A program made the translations under genes and the position numbers. Source: Clostridium sp. CS001 (lineage in GTDB: Bacteria; Bacillota; Clostridia; Clostridiales; Clostridiaceae). Taken from it: a stretch of 64,000 nucleotides of DNA. Shown piece after piece: positions 35,328-45,169 of this stretch (position 1 is its first letter; every line of letters begins with the position of its first letter). The notes under the pieces are model-generated. The model made no database searches. It was not told where the DNA came from and worked only from the letters and a program-made list of their open reading frames with translations. The stretch is from positions 1 to 64,000 of the forward strand of contig NZ_JAIZZN010000018.1 in NCBI RefSeq assembly GCF_020443565.1, given 5' to 3'.

Positions 35328-36815
35328 ATGAAAAATTTAATACAGATAAATGAAAAAGATAATATAGTGGTAGCATTAACAGATTTATCAAAGGGTGAAG
35401 TAATCTCCATAGGAGATAAAAATATAACACTAAAAGAAGATGTTAAAAGAGGACACAAAGTAGCGATTGAAGACATTAAAATAGATGAAAACATTATAAA
35501 ATATGGGTTTCCTATAGGACATTCAATTATGGATGTTTTAAAAGGACAATGGGTACACACTCACAATTCAAAAACAAATTTAGATGGAATAAAGGAATAT
35601 ACTTTTAATCAAAAACTTATAGAAAATACTTATGAAAACAGAAATCTAACCTTTAATGGATATAAAAGAGAAGACGGAAACGTAGGTATTAGAAATGAAC
35701 TTTGGATAGTTCCTACGGTAGGCTGTGTAAATGGTATAGCAGATAGAATAATTGCTAGGTTCAAAGAAATAGTAGGAAATCTAAACATAGATAATATAGA
35801 AGTATTAAAGCATAATTATGGTTGCTCACAGCTTGGCGAAGATCATATAAGTACAAGAACCATATTAGGAGATGTAGTTAAACATCCAAATAGCGGCGGA
35901 GTTTTAGTGTTAGGACTTGGATGTGAAAATAATAATATGCTTGATTTTAAAAAGTCTTTAGGAAAGTTCAATGAAGAAAGAGTGAGGTTCCTAATTTCTC
36001 AAGAGGTTTCAGATGAAGTAGAAGAAGGTGCGAAGTTACTTGTAGAGCTTTATGAAAAGATGAAATCAGATAAAAGAGAAGCTTGTAGCTTAGCGGAGCT
36101 TAAAATAGGTTTAAAATGTGGAGGCTCTGATGGATTTTCAGGTATAACTGCAAATCCTCTTGTGGGGAGATTTTCAGATTTTATTGTAGCTCAAGGTGGA
36201 ACTACAATATTAACAGAAGTCCCTGAAATGTTTGGAGCAGAAACTCTTCTAATGGCAAGATCAGAAAACGAAGAGGTATTTGGAAAAACAGTTCATTTAA
36301 TTAATGACTTCAAAGAATACTTTATGCAATATGATCAGCCAGTGTATGAGAATCCTTCACCGGGAAATAAAGCAGGGGGCATAACTACCCTTGAAGATAA
36401 ATCATTAGGTTGTACACAAAAAGCAGGCACCGCTACAGTGATGGATGTGCTTGAATATGGGGAAGTCTTAAAGAAAAAAGGACTTAATCTTTTAAGTGCT
36501 CCAGGAAATGATTTAGTAGCAGCCTCTGCACTAGCAGCGTCAGGGTGTCAAATGGTTCTTTTCACAACAGGGAGAGGCACTCCCTTTGGAAGTTTTGTAC
36601 CTACAATGAAAATTTCCACAAACACTCAAATATACAAATTAAAACCTCATTGGATTGATTTTAATGCTGGTAGCTTAGTTGAGGATATGTCCCTAGAAGT
36701 TTTAATCGAGGAGTTTATAGAATATATAATAGAAGTAGCTAGCGGAAAATTAGTTAACAATGAAAAGAATAATTTTAGAGAACTTGCTATTTTTAAAAAT
36801 GGAGTAACACTTTAA
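35328..36815 (+). CDS. uxaA: Altronate dehydratase
   Basis: UxaA dehydrates D-altronate to 2-keto-3-deoxygluconate. The 495-residue protein has an N-terminal SAF-like domain (about 1-95, with HKVAIEDI, YGFPIG and WVHTHNSKTNL). The large hydrolase domain contains NYGCSQLGEDH, GLGCENNNM, LKCGGSDGFSGITANP and SAPGNDLVAASALAASGCQM with its conserved Cys residues. An iron or manganese cofactor is known for the family. AAGGTGAGG precedes the ATG. Together with uxaB and uxaC it completes galacturonate breakdown. Confidence 0.95.
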   Translation: MKNLIQINEKDNIVVALTDLSKGEVISIGDKNITLKEDVKRGHKVAIEDIKIDENIIKYGFPIGHSIMDVLKGQWVHTHNSKTNLDGIKEYTFNQKLIENTYENRNLTFNGYKREDGNVGIRNELWIVPTVGCVNGIADRIIARFKEIVGNLNIDNIEVLKHNYGCSQLGEDHISTRTILGDVVKHPNSGGVLVLGLGCENNNMLDFKKSLGKFNEERVRFLISQEVSDEVEEGAKLLVELYEKMKSDKREACSLAELKIGLKCGGSDGFSGITANPLVGRFSDFIVAQGGTTILTEVPEMFGAETLLMARSENEEVFGKTVHLINDFKEYFMQYDQPVYENPSPGNKAGGITTLEDKSLGCTQKAGTATVMDVLEYGEVLKKKGLNLLSAPGNDLVAASALAASGCQMVLFTTGRGTPFGSFVPTMKISTNTQIYKLKPHWIDFNAGSLVEDMSLEVLIEEFIEYIIEVASGKLVNNEKNNFRELAIFKNGVTL

Positions 36816-36833
36816 AAAAGGGAGAGATTTAAT

Positions 36834-37259
36834 ATGAGTTTTAATAATGATTGTTTCTATTGTGTAAAGGATGAAAGGCTTACTGATTTAATGATTGAAA
36901 TATGCGAGTTAGAGTCTTCAACATTATATCTATTTAAAGAACAAACTTATAGAGGTAGATGCATTGTTGCATACAATGGACATAAAAGTGAGCTTTTTGA
37001 CCTAAGTGATGAGGAGTGTTCGCTTTATATGAAAGATGTTGCAAGAGTTGCAGGTGCTTTAAGCAAAGCATTTTCACCTGATAAGATTAATTATGGTGCT
37101 TATGCTGATAAGATGACTCATCTTCACTTTCATATAGTTCCTAAATATGAAAACGGACCTTCATGGGGAACAACCTTTGAGATGTCTCCTGAAAACAAAG
37201 TTTTGCTTAAAACTGAAGAATATGATCAGTTAATAAATAAAATTAAAGGGAATTTATAG
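36834..37259 (+). CDS. HIT-family protein
   Basis: The 141-residue protein carries the histidine-triad motif HLHFHIVPKYE (about 99-109), in which the middle His attacks a nucleotide phosphate. It also has an N-terminal CFYCVKDER with two cysteines that may bind zinc. HIT proteins hydrolyse or transfer nucleotides, for example AMP-lysine, ADP-sugars or galactose-1-phosphate derivatives. Its place directly after uxaA, with only 18 bases between and AAAGGGAGAG as ribosome site, is unusual. A role in nucleotide-sugar turnover is possible, but nothing in the sequence proves it. Confidence 0.9.
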   Translation: MSFNNDCFYCVKDERLTDLMIEICELESSTLYLFKEQTYRGRCIVAYNGHKSELFDLSDEECSLYMKDVARVAGALSKAFSPDKINYGAYADKMTHLHFHIVPKYENGPSWGTTFEMSPENKVLLKTEEYDQLINKIKGNL

Positions 37260-37323
37260 GTATTACTAAAAGGTCTATAGCTCCCCAATGATTATATTTA
37301 CGATATAAGGAGGACTTTTTTAT

Positions 37324-38523
37324 ATGAAAAAGCCATTGTTTTATTCGGAGCTTGATAAACGAAAGAGGTACATTCTAAATTGCTGCTTTTTTGTTTTTGC
37401 AGTAAATGGTCTATATGCCATGATATTAGGTTCCTTATTGCCAATGATTAGCAATGAATATGGTTTAAATAATACAGTAAGTGGGGCATTACTCTCTGCT
37501 CATCAAGCTGGTAACTTGATAGCTGGTTTTTTGGCAGGTGTTTTGCCTCTTTATTTGGGAAGAAAAAAATCAATAATGTTTTTATGTAGCTTTGTTGTTA
37601 TGGGATTTTCAATAATGATTTTAACAGGAAATCCTGTTCTATTGATTTTAGGGTTTTTATTTACAGGATTAAGTAGAGGAAGCATCTCAAACTTTAACAA
37701 CACCGTTGTAAATGAGGAGTCTAATGGGAGCTCAGCAGCACTTAATTTTTTACATAGTATTTTTGCTGTTGGAGCTTTAATTGCGCCATTTTTAATTATT
37801 TTCTGTACAAAAATGTTTGGTGACAAGGGATGGAAGGCAGCTGCTGGAGTTATTATTATTCTTGCAATTATATCTATTTTTCTCTTTTCAAAAATGGAAA
37901 TCGATGATGCTGCGAAAAACAAGTCAAGGGTGAAGATATCCTATGGATTTTTGAAAGATAAGTTCTTTTTGGTTAGCGCTGGAGTTTTATTTTTTTATCT
38001 GTGTGCGGAATCAGCTATAAATGGATGGCTAGTTAAATATTTTATAGATTCAAAGATTATGACTATAGAATATGCACAAATCCTTGCATCTTTATTATGG
38101 GCTGTTATTCTTATTGGTAGATTAACCTGCGTCTTTTTAGGAGATAAAGTATCTAAAAAAACATTGCTGTTGGCAGCAAGTTTTGGAACCGGAGCTTTTT
38201 ACTTGCTATTACTTTCAACACAAAATTTAAGTGTTATTACTATAGCTATAATGGGATTAGGATTTTCTATGGCAGGCATCTATCCTACAACAATTTCCAC
38301 TGTTGGTGACACAATTAAGGCTTATCCTATGTCAATGGGCGTGTTGCTTATGATAGGGGGTGTTGGTGCTATCATAATGCCAAGTATAACTGGTGCATTA
38401 TCAGATGCTTTTGGAATTATGGCTGGCATGAGTGCTATTGTAGTTGCTATTGTTTTGATGATATTTTGTGTGGTTTTAAATGTGCTAAGTAAAAAAAGAA
38501 CATTTGAGAAATTACCACATTAA
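37324..38523 (+). CDS. MFS transporter, likely sugar or sugar acid
   Basis: The 399-residue membrane protein has about 12 hydrophobic helices. It has the MFS loop motif as GVLPLYLGRKKSIM (about 75-88) and a second-half FLGDKVSKKTLLL counterpart. It looks more like the FucP/YbjJ-type sugar porters than drug exporters, for example in having AESAINGWLVKYF. AAGGAGG lies upstream of the ATG. As the last gene of the island before a terminator, it may be a second uptake route, for a uronate or for oligomers; the substrate is inferred from position only. Confidence 0.85.
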   Translation: MKKPLFYSELDKRKRYILNCCFFVFAVNGLYAMILGSLLPMISNEYGLNNTVSGALLSAHQAGNLIAGFLAGVLPLYLGRKKSIMFLCSFVVMGFSIMILTGNPVLLILGFLFTGLSRGSISNFNNTVVNEESNGSSAALNFLHSIFAVGALIAPFLIIFCTKMFGDKGWKAAAGVIIILAIISIFLFSKMEIDDAAKNKSRVKISYGFLKDKFFLVSAGVLFFYLCAESAINGWLVKYFIDSKIMTIEYAQILASLLWAVILIGRLTCVFLGDKVSKKTLLLAASFGTGAFYLLLLSTQNLSVITIAIMGLGFSMAGIYPTTISTVGDTIKAYPMSMGVLLMIGGVGAIIMPSITGALSDAFGIMAGMSAIVVAIVLMIFCVVLNVLSKKRTFEKLPH

Positions 38524-38573
38524 CGGCAAAAGCTTCAGTAAGGAAACCTAAGAAATAACAATAAACATTAGCT

Positions 38574-38613
38574 ATAATAAAAAGCATTTACTTAGGTAAG
38601 TGCTTTTTATTAT
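38574..38613 (+). terminator. Terminator at the end of the uronate island
   Basis: ATAATAAAAAGCATTTAC pairs with GTAAGTGCTTTTTATTAT around a four-base loop. The arms include the A and T tracts, so it could work in both directions. Confidence 0.85.
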
Positions 38614-38742
38614 TTTAATATAAACTCGCTAACCACCTGGTGTAACGGCTAAAAGATAGTGCATTTAACATATAGCATTAACAGTTTATTTAGTGATATA
38701 ATAATAGTAATAAATATAATTAATTAAAGGGAGGGTTATTTC

Positions 38743-41343
38743 ATGGATGTAGAAAAACTAACAATAAAGGTTCAACAATCATTAAATGAGGCTCAGTTAA
38801 TAGCTGTAAAAAATAGTCATCAACAGATAGACACACTTCACTTATTTGCAGCATTAATAACCCAAGAGGATGGTCTCATCCCCAATATATTTAGTAAAAT
38901 GGGAGTGGATATAAGGGAACTTAATGAGGATATAAACAAAGCTTTGGCCAAAATTCCAAGAGTCACAGGAAGTGGTGCAGATACTAGTTCTATTCGCGCT
39001 ACTAGAAGGTTTGAAGAGGTTTTTATAAAGGCAGAGGATGAAGCTAAAAAATTTAAAGATTCATATATAAGTGTAGAGCATGTAATGCTTGGATTAATAG
39101 ATGTAAATTCTAAAGAAATTGCGGATATCTTAAAGAAATTTAATATATCTAAAGAAAAATTCTTAAGCGCACTTTCACAAGTTAGGGGAAATCAGAGAGT
39201 AGATAATGTAGATCCCGAAGGTACTTATGAGGCATTAGTTAAATATGGTTCAAATCTTGTGGAGGAAGCTAAAAAACATAAATTAGATCCTGTCATAGGG
39301 CGTGATGAAGAAATAAGACGGGTTATAAGAATACTATCTAGAAGAACTAAAAATAATCCTGTACTTATCGGAGAGCCTGGAGTTGGTAAAACTGCCATAG
39401 TGGAGGGGCTTGCCCAGAGAATTGTGAAAGGCGACGTACCAGAAGGACTAAAAAATAAAATAGTATTTTCCTTAGATATGGGGGCACTTATTGCTGGTGC
39501 CAAATTTAAAGGTGAGTTTGAAGAAAGACTTAAAGCTGTGCTTAAAGAAGTAGAAAATAGTGAAGGTAGGATAATTCTATTTATAGACGAAATCCATAAC
39601 ATTGTAGGAGCAGGAAAATCAGAGGGCTCCATGGATGCAGGAAATATGATAAAACCATTACTAGCAAGAGGGAGCCTTCATTGCATAGGAGCAACTACTT
39701 TTGATGAATATAGAAAATATTTAGAGAAAGATAAGGCCCTAGAACGAAGATTCCAACCCGTAACTGTAGAAGAGCCAACGGTTGAAGATGCTGTATCAAT
39801 ACTTAGAGGACTTAAAGAAAAGTTTGAAATATATCATGGACTTAGAATTCATGATTCAGCTATTGTTGCAGCAGCAAAATTATCCGATAGATATATAACT
39901 GCAAGATTCCTTCCTGATAAGGCAATAGACCTTATAGATGAAGCTTGTGCAATGATAAGAACTGAAATCGACAGCATGCCTACAGAGATGGATATGACCA
40001 AACGTAAAATTTTTCAGCTAGAAATTGAAAAAAATGCATTATCTAAAGAAAATGATGAGGCTTCAAAGAAAAGGCTGGCAATACTTGAAAAAGAACTAAG
40101 TAATTTAAAAGATAAAGATAATGAAATGACTGCAAAATATGATAAAGAAAAATTTAAAATTGTTGAAATTAGAAATTTAAAAGAGCAGTTAGATGTTGCT
40201 CGTGGGGAAATAGAAAAGTCAGAAAGGGAATATGATTTAAATAAAGTTGCAGAGCTTAAATATGGCGTAATTCCAAAGCTAGAAGCTCAGATAAAAGAAA
40301 AAGAAGAAAATATTCATGAAAACAATGAAACAGCTATGCTTAAAGAAGAGGTAACGGAGAAGGAGATTTCACAGATAGTATCAAAATGGACTGGAATACC
40401 TGTAGAAAGTCTGGTGGAAAGTGAACGGAAAAAACTTTTAAGGCTTGAAGAGGAGCTTGAAAAGAGGGTAATTGGTCAAAAGGAAGCGGTAACCGCAGTT
40501 TCAAATGCTGTTATCCGTGCAAGAGCCGGCATGAAGGACCCAAGAAGGCCTATTGGTTCATTCATATTCCTTGGACCAACAGGTGTTGGGAAAACGGAAC
40601 TTGCTAAAACTTTGGCTAAAACTTTGTTTGACAGTAAGGAAAGTATAATAAGAATAGACATGTCGGAGTATATGGAAAAATATTCAGTTTCTAGACTTAT
40701 AGGAGCACCACCAGGATATGTAGGTTATGAAGAAGGCGGTCAACTTACGGAAGCTGTTAGGAGAAAGCCTTATAGCGTGTTACTATTTGATGAAATAGAA
40801 AAGGCTCATGAAGATGTGTTTAACATATTCCTTCAGATATTAGATGACGGAAGGCTAACAGATAACCAAGGCAAAATTGTAAACTTTAAAAACTGCATCA
40901 TTATCATGACTTCAAATATCGGAAGTAACTACTTGCTAGAGAATAGTGGAAGTGGAGGTATTGATGAGCATATTCGTGATAGAGTTATGAGGGAACTAAA
41001 GTCAAAATTCAAACCTGAATTTCTAAATAGGTTAGATGATATTATATTATTTAAGCCTTTAGAAACAAGAGAAATAAAGGGTATAGTTGATATATTCCTT
41101 GAAGACATTCAAAATAGACTTAAGGATAAAAATATATCTATGAAAGTAACGGAGGCTGCTAAAGAACTTATGGCAGAGGAAGGTTATGACCCAACATACG
41201 GTGCAAGGCCATTAAAGAGATATATTGAAAATGTCTTAGAAACATCTATTGCTAAAAAGATTATTCGTGGAGACATAAATGATGGTTCTATCATAGGGGT
41301 GGACGCTAAAGAAGAACAAATTATAATAGAAAAGATTCAGTAA
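38743..41343 (+). CDS. clpB: ClpB disaggregase chaperone
   Basis: ClpB is a hexameric AAA+ ATPase that dissolves protein aggregates with DnaK. The 866-residue length fits ClpB. In order: N-domain repeats (1-150), first AAA+ module with GEPGVGKT (about 207-214) and LFIDEIHN, an M-domain coiled coil (about 410-530) that marks ClpB rather than ClpC, and a second module with GPTGVGKT (about 608-615) and [10 protein letters not shown]. The C-terminus has the ARPLKRYI sensor-2 motif. GGGAGGG precedes the ATG. I found neither a CIRCE element nor a clear CtsR site upstream. TATAAT lies at 38697. It is a single-gene unit. Confidence 0.97.
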   Translation: MDVEKLTIKVQQSLNEAQLIAVKNSHQQIDTLHLFAALITQEDGLIPNIFSKMGVDIRELNEDINKALAKIPRVTGSGADTSSIRATRRFEEVFIKAEDEAKKFKDSYISVEHVMLGLIDVNSKEIADILKKFNISKEKFLSALSQVRGNQRVDNVDPEGTYEALVKYGSNLVEEAKKHKLDPVIGRDEEIRRVIRILSRRTKNNPVLIGEPGVGKTAIVEGLAQRIVKGDVPEGLKNKIVFSLDMGALIAGAKFKGEFEERLKAVLKEVENSEGRIILFIDEIHNIVGAGKSEGSMDAGNMIKPLLARGSLHCIGATTFDEYRKYLEKDKALERRFQPVTVEEPTVEDAVSILRGLKEKFEIYHGLRIHDSAIVAAAKLSDRYITARFLPDKAIDLIDEACAMIRTEIDSMPTEMDMTKRKIFQLEIEKNALSKENDEASKKRLAILEKELSNLKDKDNEMTAKYDKEKFKIVEIRNLKEQLDVARGEIEKSEREYDLNKVAELKYGVIPKLEAQIKEKEENIHENNETAMLKEEVTEKEISQIVSKWTGIPVESLVESERKKLLRLEEELEKRVIGQKEAVTAVSNAVIRARAGMKDPRRPIGSFIFLGPTGVGKTELAKTLAKTLFDSKESIIRIDMSEYMEKYSVSRLIGAPPGYVGYEEGGQLTEAVRRKPYSVLLFDEIEKAHEDVFNIFLQILDDGRLTDNQGKIVNFKNCIIIMTSNIGSNYLLENSGSGGIDEHIRDRVMRELKSKFKPEFLNRLDDIILFKPLETREIKGIVDIFLEDIQNRLKDKNISMKVTEAAKELMAEEGYDPTYGARPLKRYIENVLETSIAKKIIRGDINDGSIIGVDAKEEQIIIEKIQ

Positions 41344-41379
41344 GTTAATTTAATATAAAAAGATTGTAAAAAGTATTTT

Positions 41380-41425
41380 AATAAGCATCAATAGCTGTAA
41401 TAGCAGCTATTGATGCTTATTTTTT
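41380..41425 (+). terminator. Terminator after clpB
   Basis: AATAAGCATCAATAGCTG and its perfect complement CAGCTATTGATGCTTATT form an 18-bp stem around TAATAG, followed by TTTT. Confidence 0.92.
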
Positions 41426-41789
41426 AGCTGTAAATACCATGAACTGATATCGCATATTCAGTAAAATTAATACATATATATTAATTGAAAAGCTCTAAAT
41501 TTGGAAGTCTTTAAGGTAGGAAGGTTTGAATATTAAAATAATGAATTGTAATTAACTTAATGTGTAAAAGATTTTTTAATATAATATAATTTAATTTGTT
41601 TTAAATGAATAATTAAATTTATAGTTTACTATAGCATTGATAACTAAGGGTGAAACTCTCAATCGTAGGACTTTCAATAGTTTAATAATTAGGTCTATTA
41701 ATTATATGCTATTCACATTATTAAATTCTTATATAGGCCATGTAGTACACGTAAAGAACACAATATGCTAAATTTTCACATATTACATC
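41426..41789. other. Gene-free AT-rich stretch between clpB and the DUF3798 ABC genes
   Basis: No plausible gene, repeat copy or known RNA motif was recognised. A weak hairpin around GGGTGAAACTCTC (near 41651) is visible but has no clear meaning. Confidence 0.5.
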
Positions 41790-41818
41790 TTGACAAAGAA
41801 TATTAAAGGTTGTACTAT
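41790..41818 (+). promoter_or_regulatory. Sigma-A promoter of the DUF3798 ABC operon
   Basis: A consensus -35 TTGACA (41790-41795), a 17-base spacer and -10 TACTAT (41813-41818) put the start near 41825. The leader would then be about 365 bases. Confidence 0.7.
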
Positions 41819-41824
41819 TATAAA

Positions 41825-42189
41825 TATTAATGTTCCCAACATATAAAATATTCTAACAATTGAAGTTATTACAATTGTTAAACTTTATTCAATGAATTCG
41901 ACAAAAAAATACTTTGGTTTGCCTGTGAGGATAAAGTTATTTCAGTAACGATCAAAATTAGACAAAATATTCAATTGGATGGTACTTTTACTCTTTAAAT
42001 TATTTTAAATTTCTACAAATCTGAAACTTATATTTTGAATGCTAAATTCTTCGTAAAATAAAACCTTTCATAGATGTAAATATTTATTAGAACTAATTAT
42101 TTTATAGTATTAGTTTTTTATGAATGGAACTATTATGCTTAGAATTTTTGTATTATAAATGAGCTTAGCTCGAAAAAGGGGGATTCTAG
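41825..42189 (+). promoter_or_regulatory. Long 5' leader with terminator-like hairpin
   Basis: The leader contains no coding frame. AACTAATA (42091-42098) pairs with TATTAGTT (42108-42115), followed by TTTTA, like an intrinsic terminator about 70 bases before the gene. The layout, promoter, long leader, hairpin with T-run, then gene, fits an RNA-controlled attenuator. No known riboswitch class, including purine types, could be matched by eye. Confidence 0.45.
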
Positions 42190-43395
42190 ATGTTAAAAAA
42201 ATCATTAGCAATTGGTTTAAGTTTAATGCTTACGGTTGGTTTAGTAGGATGTGGTCCAAAAGCAGCTTCTACGGATAAAAAGATGCATATTGGTATCGTT
42301 ACTGGTACTGTATCTCAAGGTGAGGATGAACTGCGTGGTGCTGAGGCAATGATTGCAAAGTATGGAGATGCTAATTCTGGTGGAATGATAAAGCATGTTA
42401 CTTATCCCGACAACTTTACACAAGAACTAGAAACTACTATTGGAACAATTACTGGTCTTGCAGATGACCCGGAAATGAAAGTAATTGTTGTAAATCAAGC
42501 AATACCAGGTACTGTGGCAGCATTTACACAAATTCGTGAAAAAAGACCTGATATAGTTCTTCTAGCTAACTCCTCTCAAGAAGATACTGCTATGATAGAA
42601 GCAGTTTCAGATTTGGTTGTTGACCCTGACAACGTAAACCGTGGATATCTTATGATTCTTGCCGCTAAGAAAATGGGAGCAAAAAAATTCGTTCACATTT
42701 CTTTCCCAAGACATATGAGTATAGAACTTCTTTCTTTAAGAAAAACCATTATGGAAGAAGCTTGTAAAGACTTAGGACTTGAATTTATATTTGAAACAGC
42801 TCCAGACCCAACTAGTGACGTAGGAGTTCCAGGGGCACAACAATTTATACTTGAAAAAATGCCTGCATGGGTTGAAAAATATGGAAAAGATACAGCATTC
42901 TTCTGTACTAATGATGCTCAAACAGAGCCTCTATTAAAACGTGTTGCAGAACTTGGTGCTATATTTGTAGAACCAGATCTACCTTCACCAATAATGGGAT
43001 ACCCTGGTGCATTTGGTATAGATTTAAAAGCAGAAGCTGGAAATTGGCCTGCTATACTTAAAAAAGTTGAAGAAACTGTAGTTGCTAAAGGCGGAGCTAA
43101 AAGAATGGGTACATGGGCATTCTCTTATGGCTTCACAGCTACTGAAGGTTTAGTTGAATATGGTAAGAATGTAGTAGAAGGTAAAATGGAAAAAGGAAAT
43201 CTTGCTGATGTGCTTAAAGCCTTTGAGCAATACACACCAGGAGCAGAGTGGAATGGCTCATTGTATACAGATAGAGCAAGTGGTACAGAAATTAAGAACC
43301 ATGTAATGGTTTATCAAGATACTTATGTATTTGGTCAAGGATTCATAGGAAACACTAAAGAAAAGGTTCCAGAAAAATTTAAAACTATAAAATAA
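42190..43395 (+). CDS. DUF3798 substrate-binding lipoprotein of an ABC transporter
   Basis: The 401-residue protein has a lipoprotein signal peptide ending in VGLVGC (Cys21). A periplasmic-binding-protein-like fold follows, with stretches such as HIGIVTGTVSQGEDELRGAE, KVIVVNQAIPGT, KKFVHISFPRHMSIE and AFFCTNDAQTEPLL. I recognise it as DUF3798, a family whose ligand is not established to my knowledge. The following genes encode a double ATPase and two permeases of the ribose/nucleoside type, so it should be the extracellular ligand receptor. AAAAGGGGGA precedes the ATG. A hairpin after the gene may keep its mRNA level above that of the membrane parts. Confidence 0.87.
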   Translation: MLKKSLAIGLSLMLTVGLVGCGPKAASTDKKMHIGIVTGTVSQGEDELRGAEAMIAKYGDANSGGMIKHVTYPDNFTQELETTIGTITGLADDPEMKVIVVNQAIPGTVAAFTQIREKRPDIVLLANSSQEDTAMIEAVSDLVVDPDNVNRGYLMILAAKKMGAKKFVHISFPRHMSIELLSLRKTIMEEACKDLGLEFIFETAPDPTSDVGVPGAQQFILEKMPAWVEKYGKDTAFFCTNDAQTEPLLKRVAELGAIFVEPDLPSPIMGYPGAFGIDLKAEAGNWPAILKKVEETVVAKGGAKRMGTWAFSYGFTATEGLVEYGKNVVEGKMEKGNLADVLKAFEQYTPGAEWNGSLYTDRASGTEIKNHVMVYQDTYVFGQGFIGNTKEKVPEKFKTIK

Positions 43396-43472
43396 GTTAT
43401 ATTATAAAAATGGCATTGAGCACTAGGGGCAGTCCTTTTGATTGCTTTAGGTGTATTATAACCAAATGAGTT

Positions 43473-43513
43473 AAAATTGCTTTGCTGGCATATTTATGCA
43501 AAGCAATTTTAAT
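43473..43513 (+). terminator. Intra-operon terminator/attenuator hairpin after the binding protein
   Basis: AAAATTGCTTTGC and GCAAAGCAATTTT form a perfect 13-bp stem around a 12-base loop. It lies between the receptor gene and the ATPase gene, where partial termination would give more receptor than transporter. Confidence 0.7.
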
Positions 43514-43540
43514 TATGTTGGAACATAAGAGGTGAATTTA

Positions 43541-45169
43541 TTGTCCACAGAAAATATATTACTTAAAGTAGAAAATGTTGGTAAAGAGTATAATGGGAAT
43601 AGAGTGTTAAAGGATATAAATTTTACACTTGAAAAAGGAAAGATATTGGGACTGGTTGGCGAGAACGGGGCAGGTAAGTCTACACTAATGAATATTTTAT
43701 TTGGCATGAGTGTAATTGCTGAAACTGGTGGCTTTGAAGGTTCTATTTATCTCGATGGCGAGAAAATGAAATTCAAAAGTCCAGTGGATGCCTTAAAAGC
43801 AGGGATTGGAATGGTGCACCAAGAATTTTCATTAATTCCAGGGTTCACAGTAGGAGAAAATGTATTACTTAATATGGAAAAGACTAAGAGCAGCTTAATT
43901 TCAAAGGTCCTAGGAAAGAGAGTTGAAACTATAGATTTACCGGAAATTAGAAAAAGTGCTCAAAAGGCAATTGATACATTAGGAGTAAAGCTGGATACAG
44001 AGACCTTGGTATCAGAAATGCCAGTAGGTCATAAGCAATTCATAGAAATAGCTCGTGAAATTGATCGTAGCCTAGTTAAACTTATTGTTTTGGACGAGCC
44101 AACTGCGGTACTTACGGAATCTGAAGCAGAAGTTTTACTTAAATCCATGAGGCTTTTAGCTGATTTGGGCATTTCTATTGTATTTATATCTCATAGGCTC
44201 CGTGAGATAACAGCTATCTGCGATACTATTGTTGTCCTTCGTGATGGTCTTGTAGTGATAGAACAACCAACCACAGGTGTTGACGTAAGACAAATTGCGC
44301 AGTGGATGGTGGGCAGAGATGTTGACACCGAACCTGGCAAGACTGAGAAGCATATAACTACAAGCACTAAGGAAGATATTATTTTTGAAACTAAAAATCT
44401 CTGGGTGGACATGCCTGGTGAAACAATAAGAAATGTATCCTTAAAGGTTCGTAGAGGTGAAATCCTTGGTATTGGTGGTCTTGCAGGTCAAGGAAAGCTT
44501 GGAATTCCTAATGGGATTATGGGACTCTTTGTCTCAGGTGGAGAGATGTTCTTTAACAATAAACCACTCGCTTTAAACAATACCGTAGAGGCCCTTAATA
44601 ACGGTATAGCCTTTGTATCAGAAGATCGTAGAGGTGTTGGCTTACTTTTAGATGAACCTATTCACTGGAATATTGCTTTTAATGCTATGCAAATTCAAAA
44701 TAAATTCCTTAAGAGTTATCTTGGGGGAATGATTAAATGGCGTGATGACAAGGCTATGAAAGAATGTGCTCTAGGATATATAAAATCACTAGAAATTAGA
44801 TGTACTAGTGAGCGTCAGTTAGCACGAAATCTTTCAGGAGGGAACCAACAAAAGGTTTGCCTAGCAAAGGCCTTTGCTACCAGTCCAAAGTTACTCTTCG
44901 TGTCTGAGCCTACCCGTGGTATTGATGTTGGAGCAAAAAAATTGGTGCTAGATGCATTAAGAAAATATAATGAAGAAAATAATACAACTATAGTTATTAT
45001 ATCTTCAGAACTAGAAGAACTTAGGTCAATTAGTGATAGAGTTGCCATTGTTTGTGAAGGTGAAATATATGGAATTCTGCCGCCAGATGCTGAGGTAGCT
45101 GATTTTGGGTTATTAATGGCTGGAGAGTTTAAAGTAAACGAAGAAGGTGAAAAAGTATGGCAGCGATAA
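43541..45169 (+). CDS. ABC transporter ATPase with two nucleotide-binding domains, sugar/nucleoside type
   Basis: The 542-residue protein is a fused double ATPase like RbsA or NupA. Domain 1 has Walker A GENGAGKST (about 39-47), VHQEFSL and Walker B LIVLDEPTAVL, but its signature loop is MPVGHKQ rather than LSGGQ. Domain 2 has the usual degenerate Walker A region (GGLAGQGKLGIPNGI), signature LSGGNQQK and FVSEPTRGIDVG. It drives uptake of the ligand bound by the DUF3798 lipoprotein. A GTG at 43532 is in frame, but AGAGGTG serves the TTG at 43541. Its end overlaps the first permease gene by 13 bases. Confidence 0.9.
   Translation: MSTENILLKVENVGKEYNGNRVLKDINFTLEKGKILGLVGENGAGKSTLMNILFGMSVIAETGGFEGSIYLDGEKMKFKSPVDALKAGIGMVHQEFSLIPGFTVGENVLLNMEKTKSSLISKVLGKRVETIDLPEIRKSAQKAIDTLGVKLDTETLVSEMPVGHKQFIEIAREIDRSLVKLIVLDEPTAVLTESEAEVLLKSMRLLADLGISIVFISHRLREITAICDTIVVLRDGLVVIEQPTTGVDVRQIAQWMVGRDVDTEPGKTEKHITTSTKEDIIFETKNLWVDMPGETIRNVSLKVRRGEILGIGGLAGQGKLGIPNGIMGLFVSGGEMFFNNKPLALNNTVEALNNGIAFVSEDRRGVGLLLDEPIHWNIAFNAMQIQNKFLKSYLGGMIKWRDDKAMKECALGYIKSLEIRCTSERQLARNLSGGNQQKVCLAKAFATSPKLLFVSEPTRGIDVGAKKLVLDALRKYNEENNTTIVIISSELEELRSISDRVAIVCEGEIYGILPPDAEVADFGLLMAGEFKVNEEGEKVWQR

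Noticed and set aside
38524-38742. CIRCE or CtsR operator upstream of clpB
   Set aside because: Neither the TTAGCACTC inverted repeat nor the GGTCAAA direct repeat is present; only a -10 TATAAT is visible.
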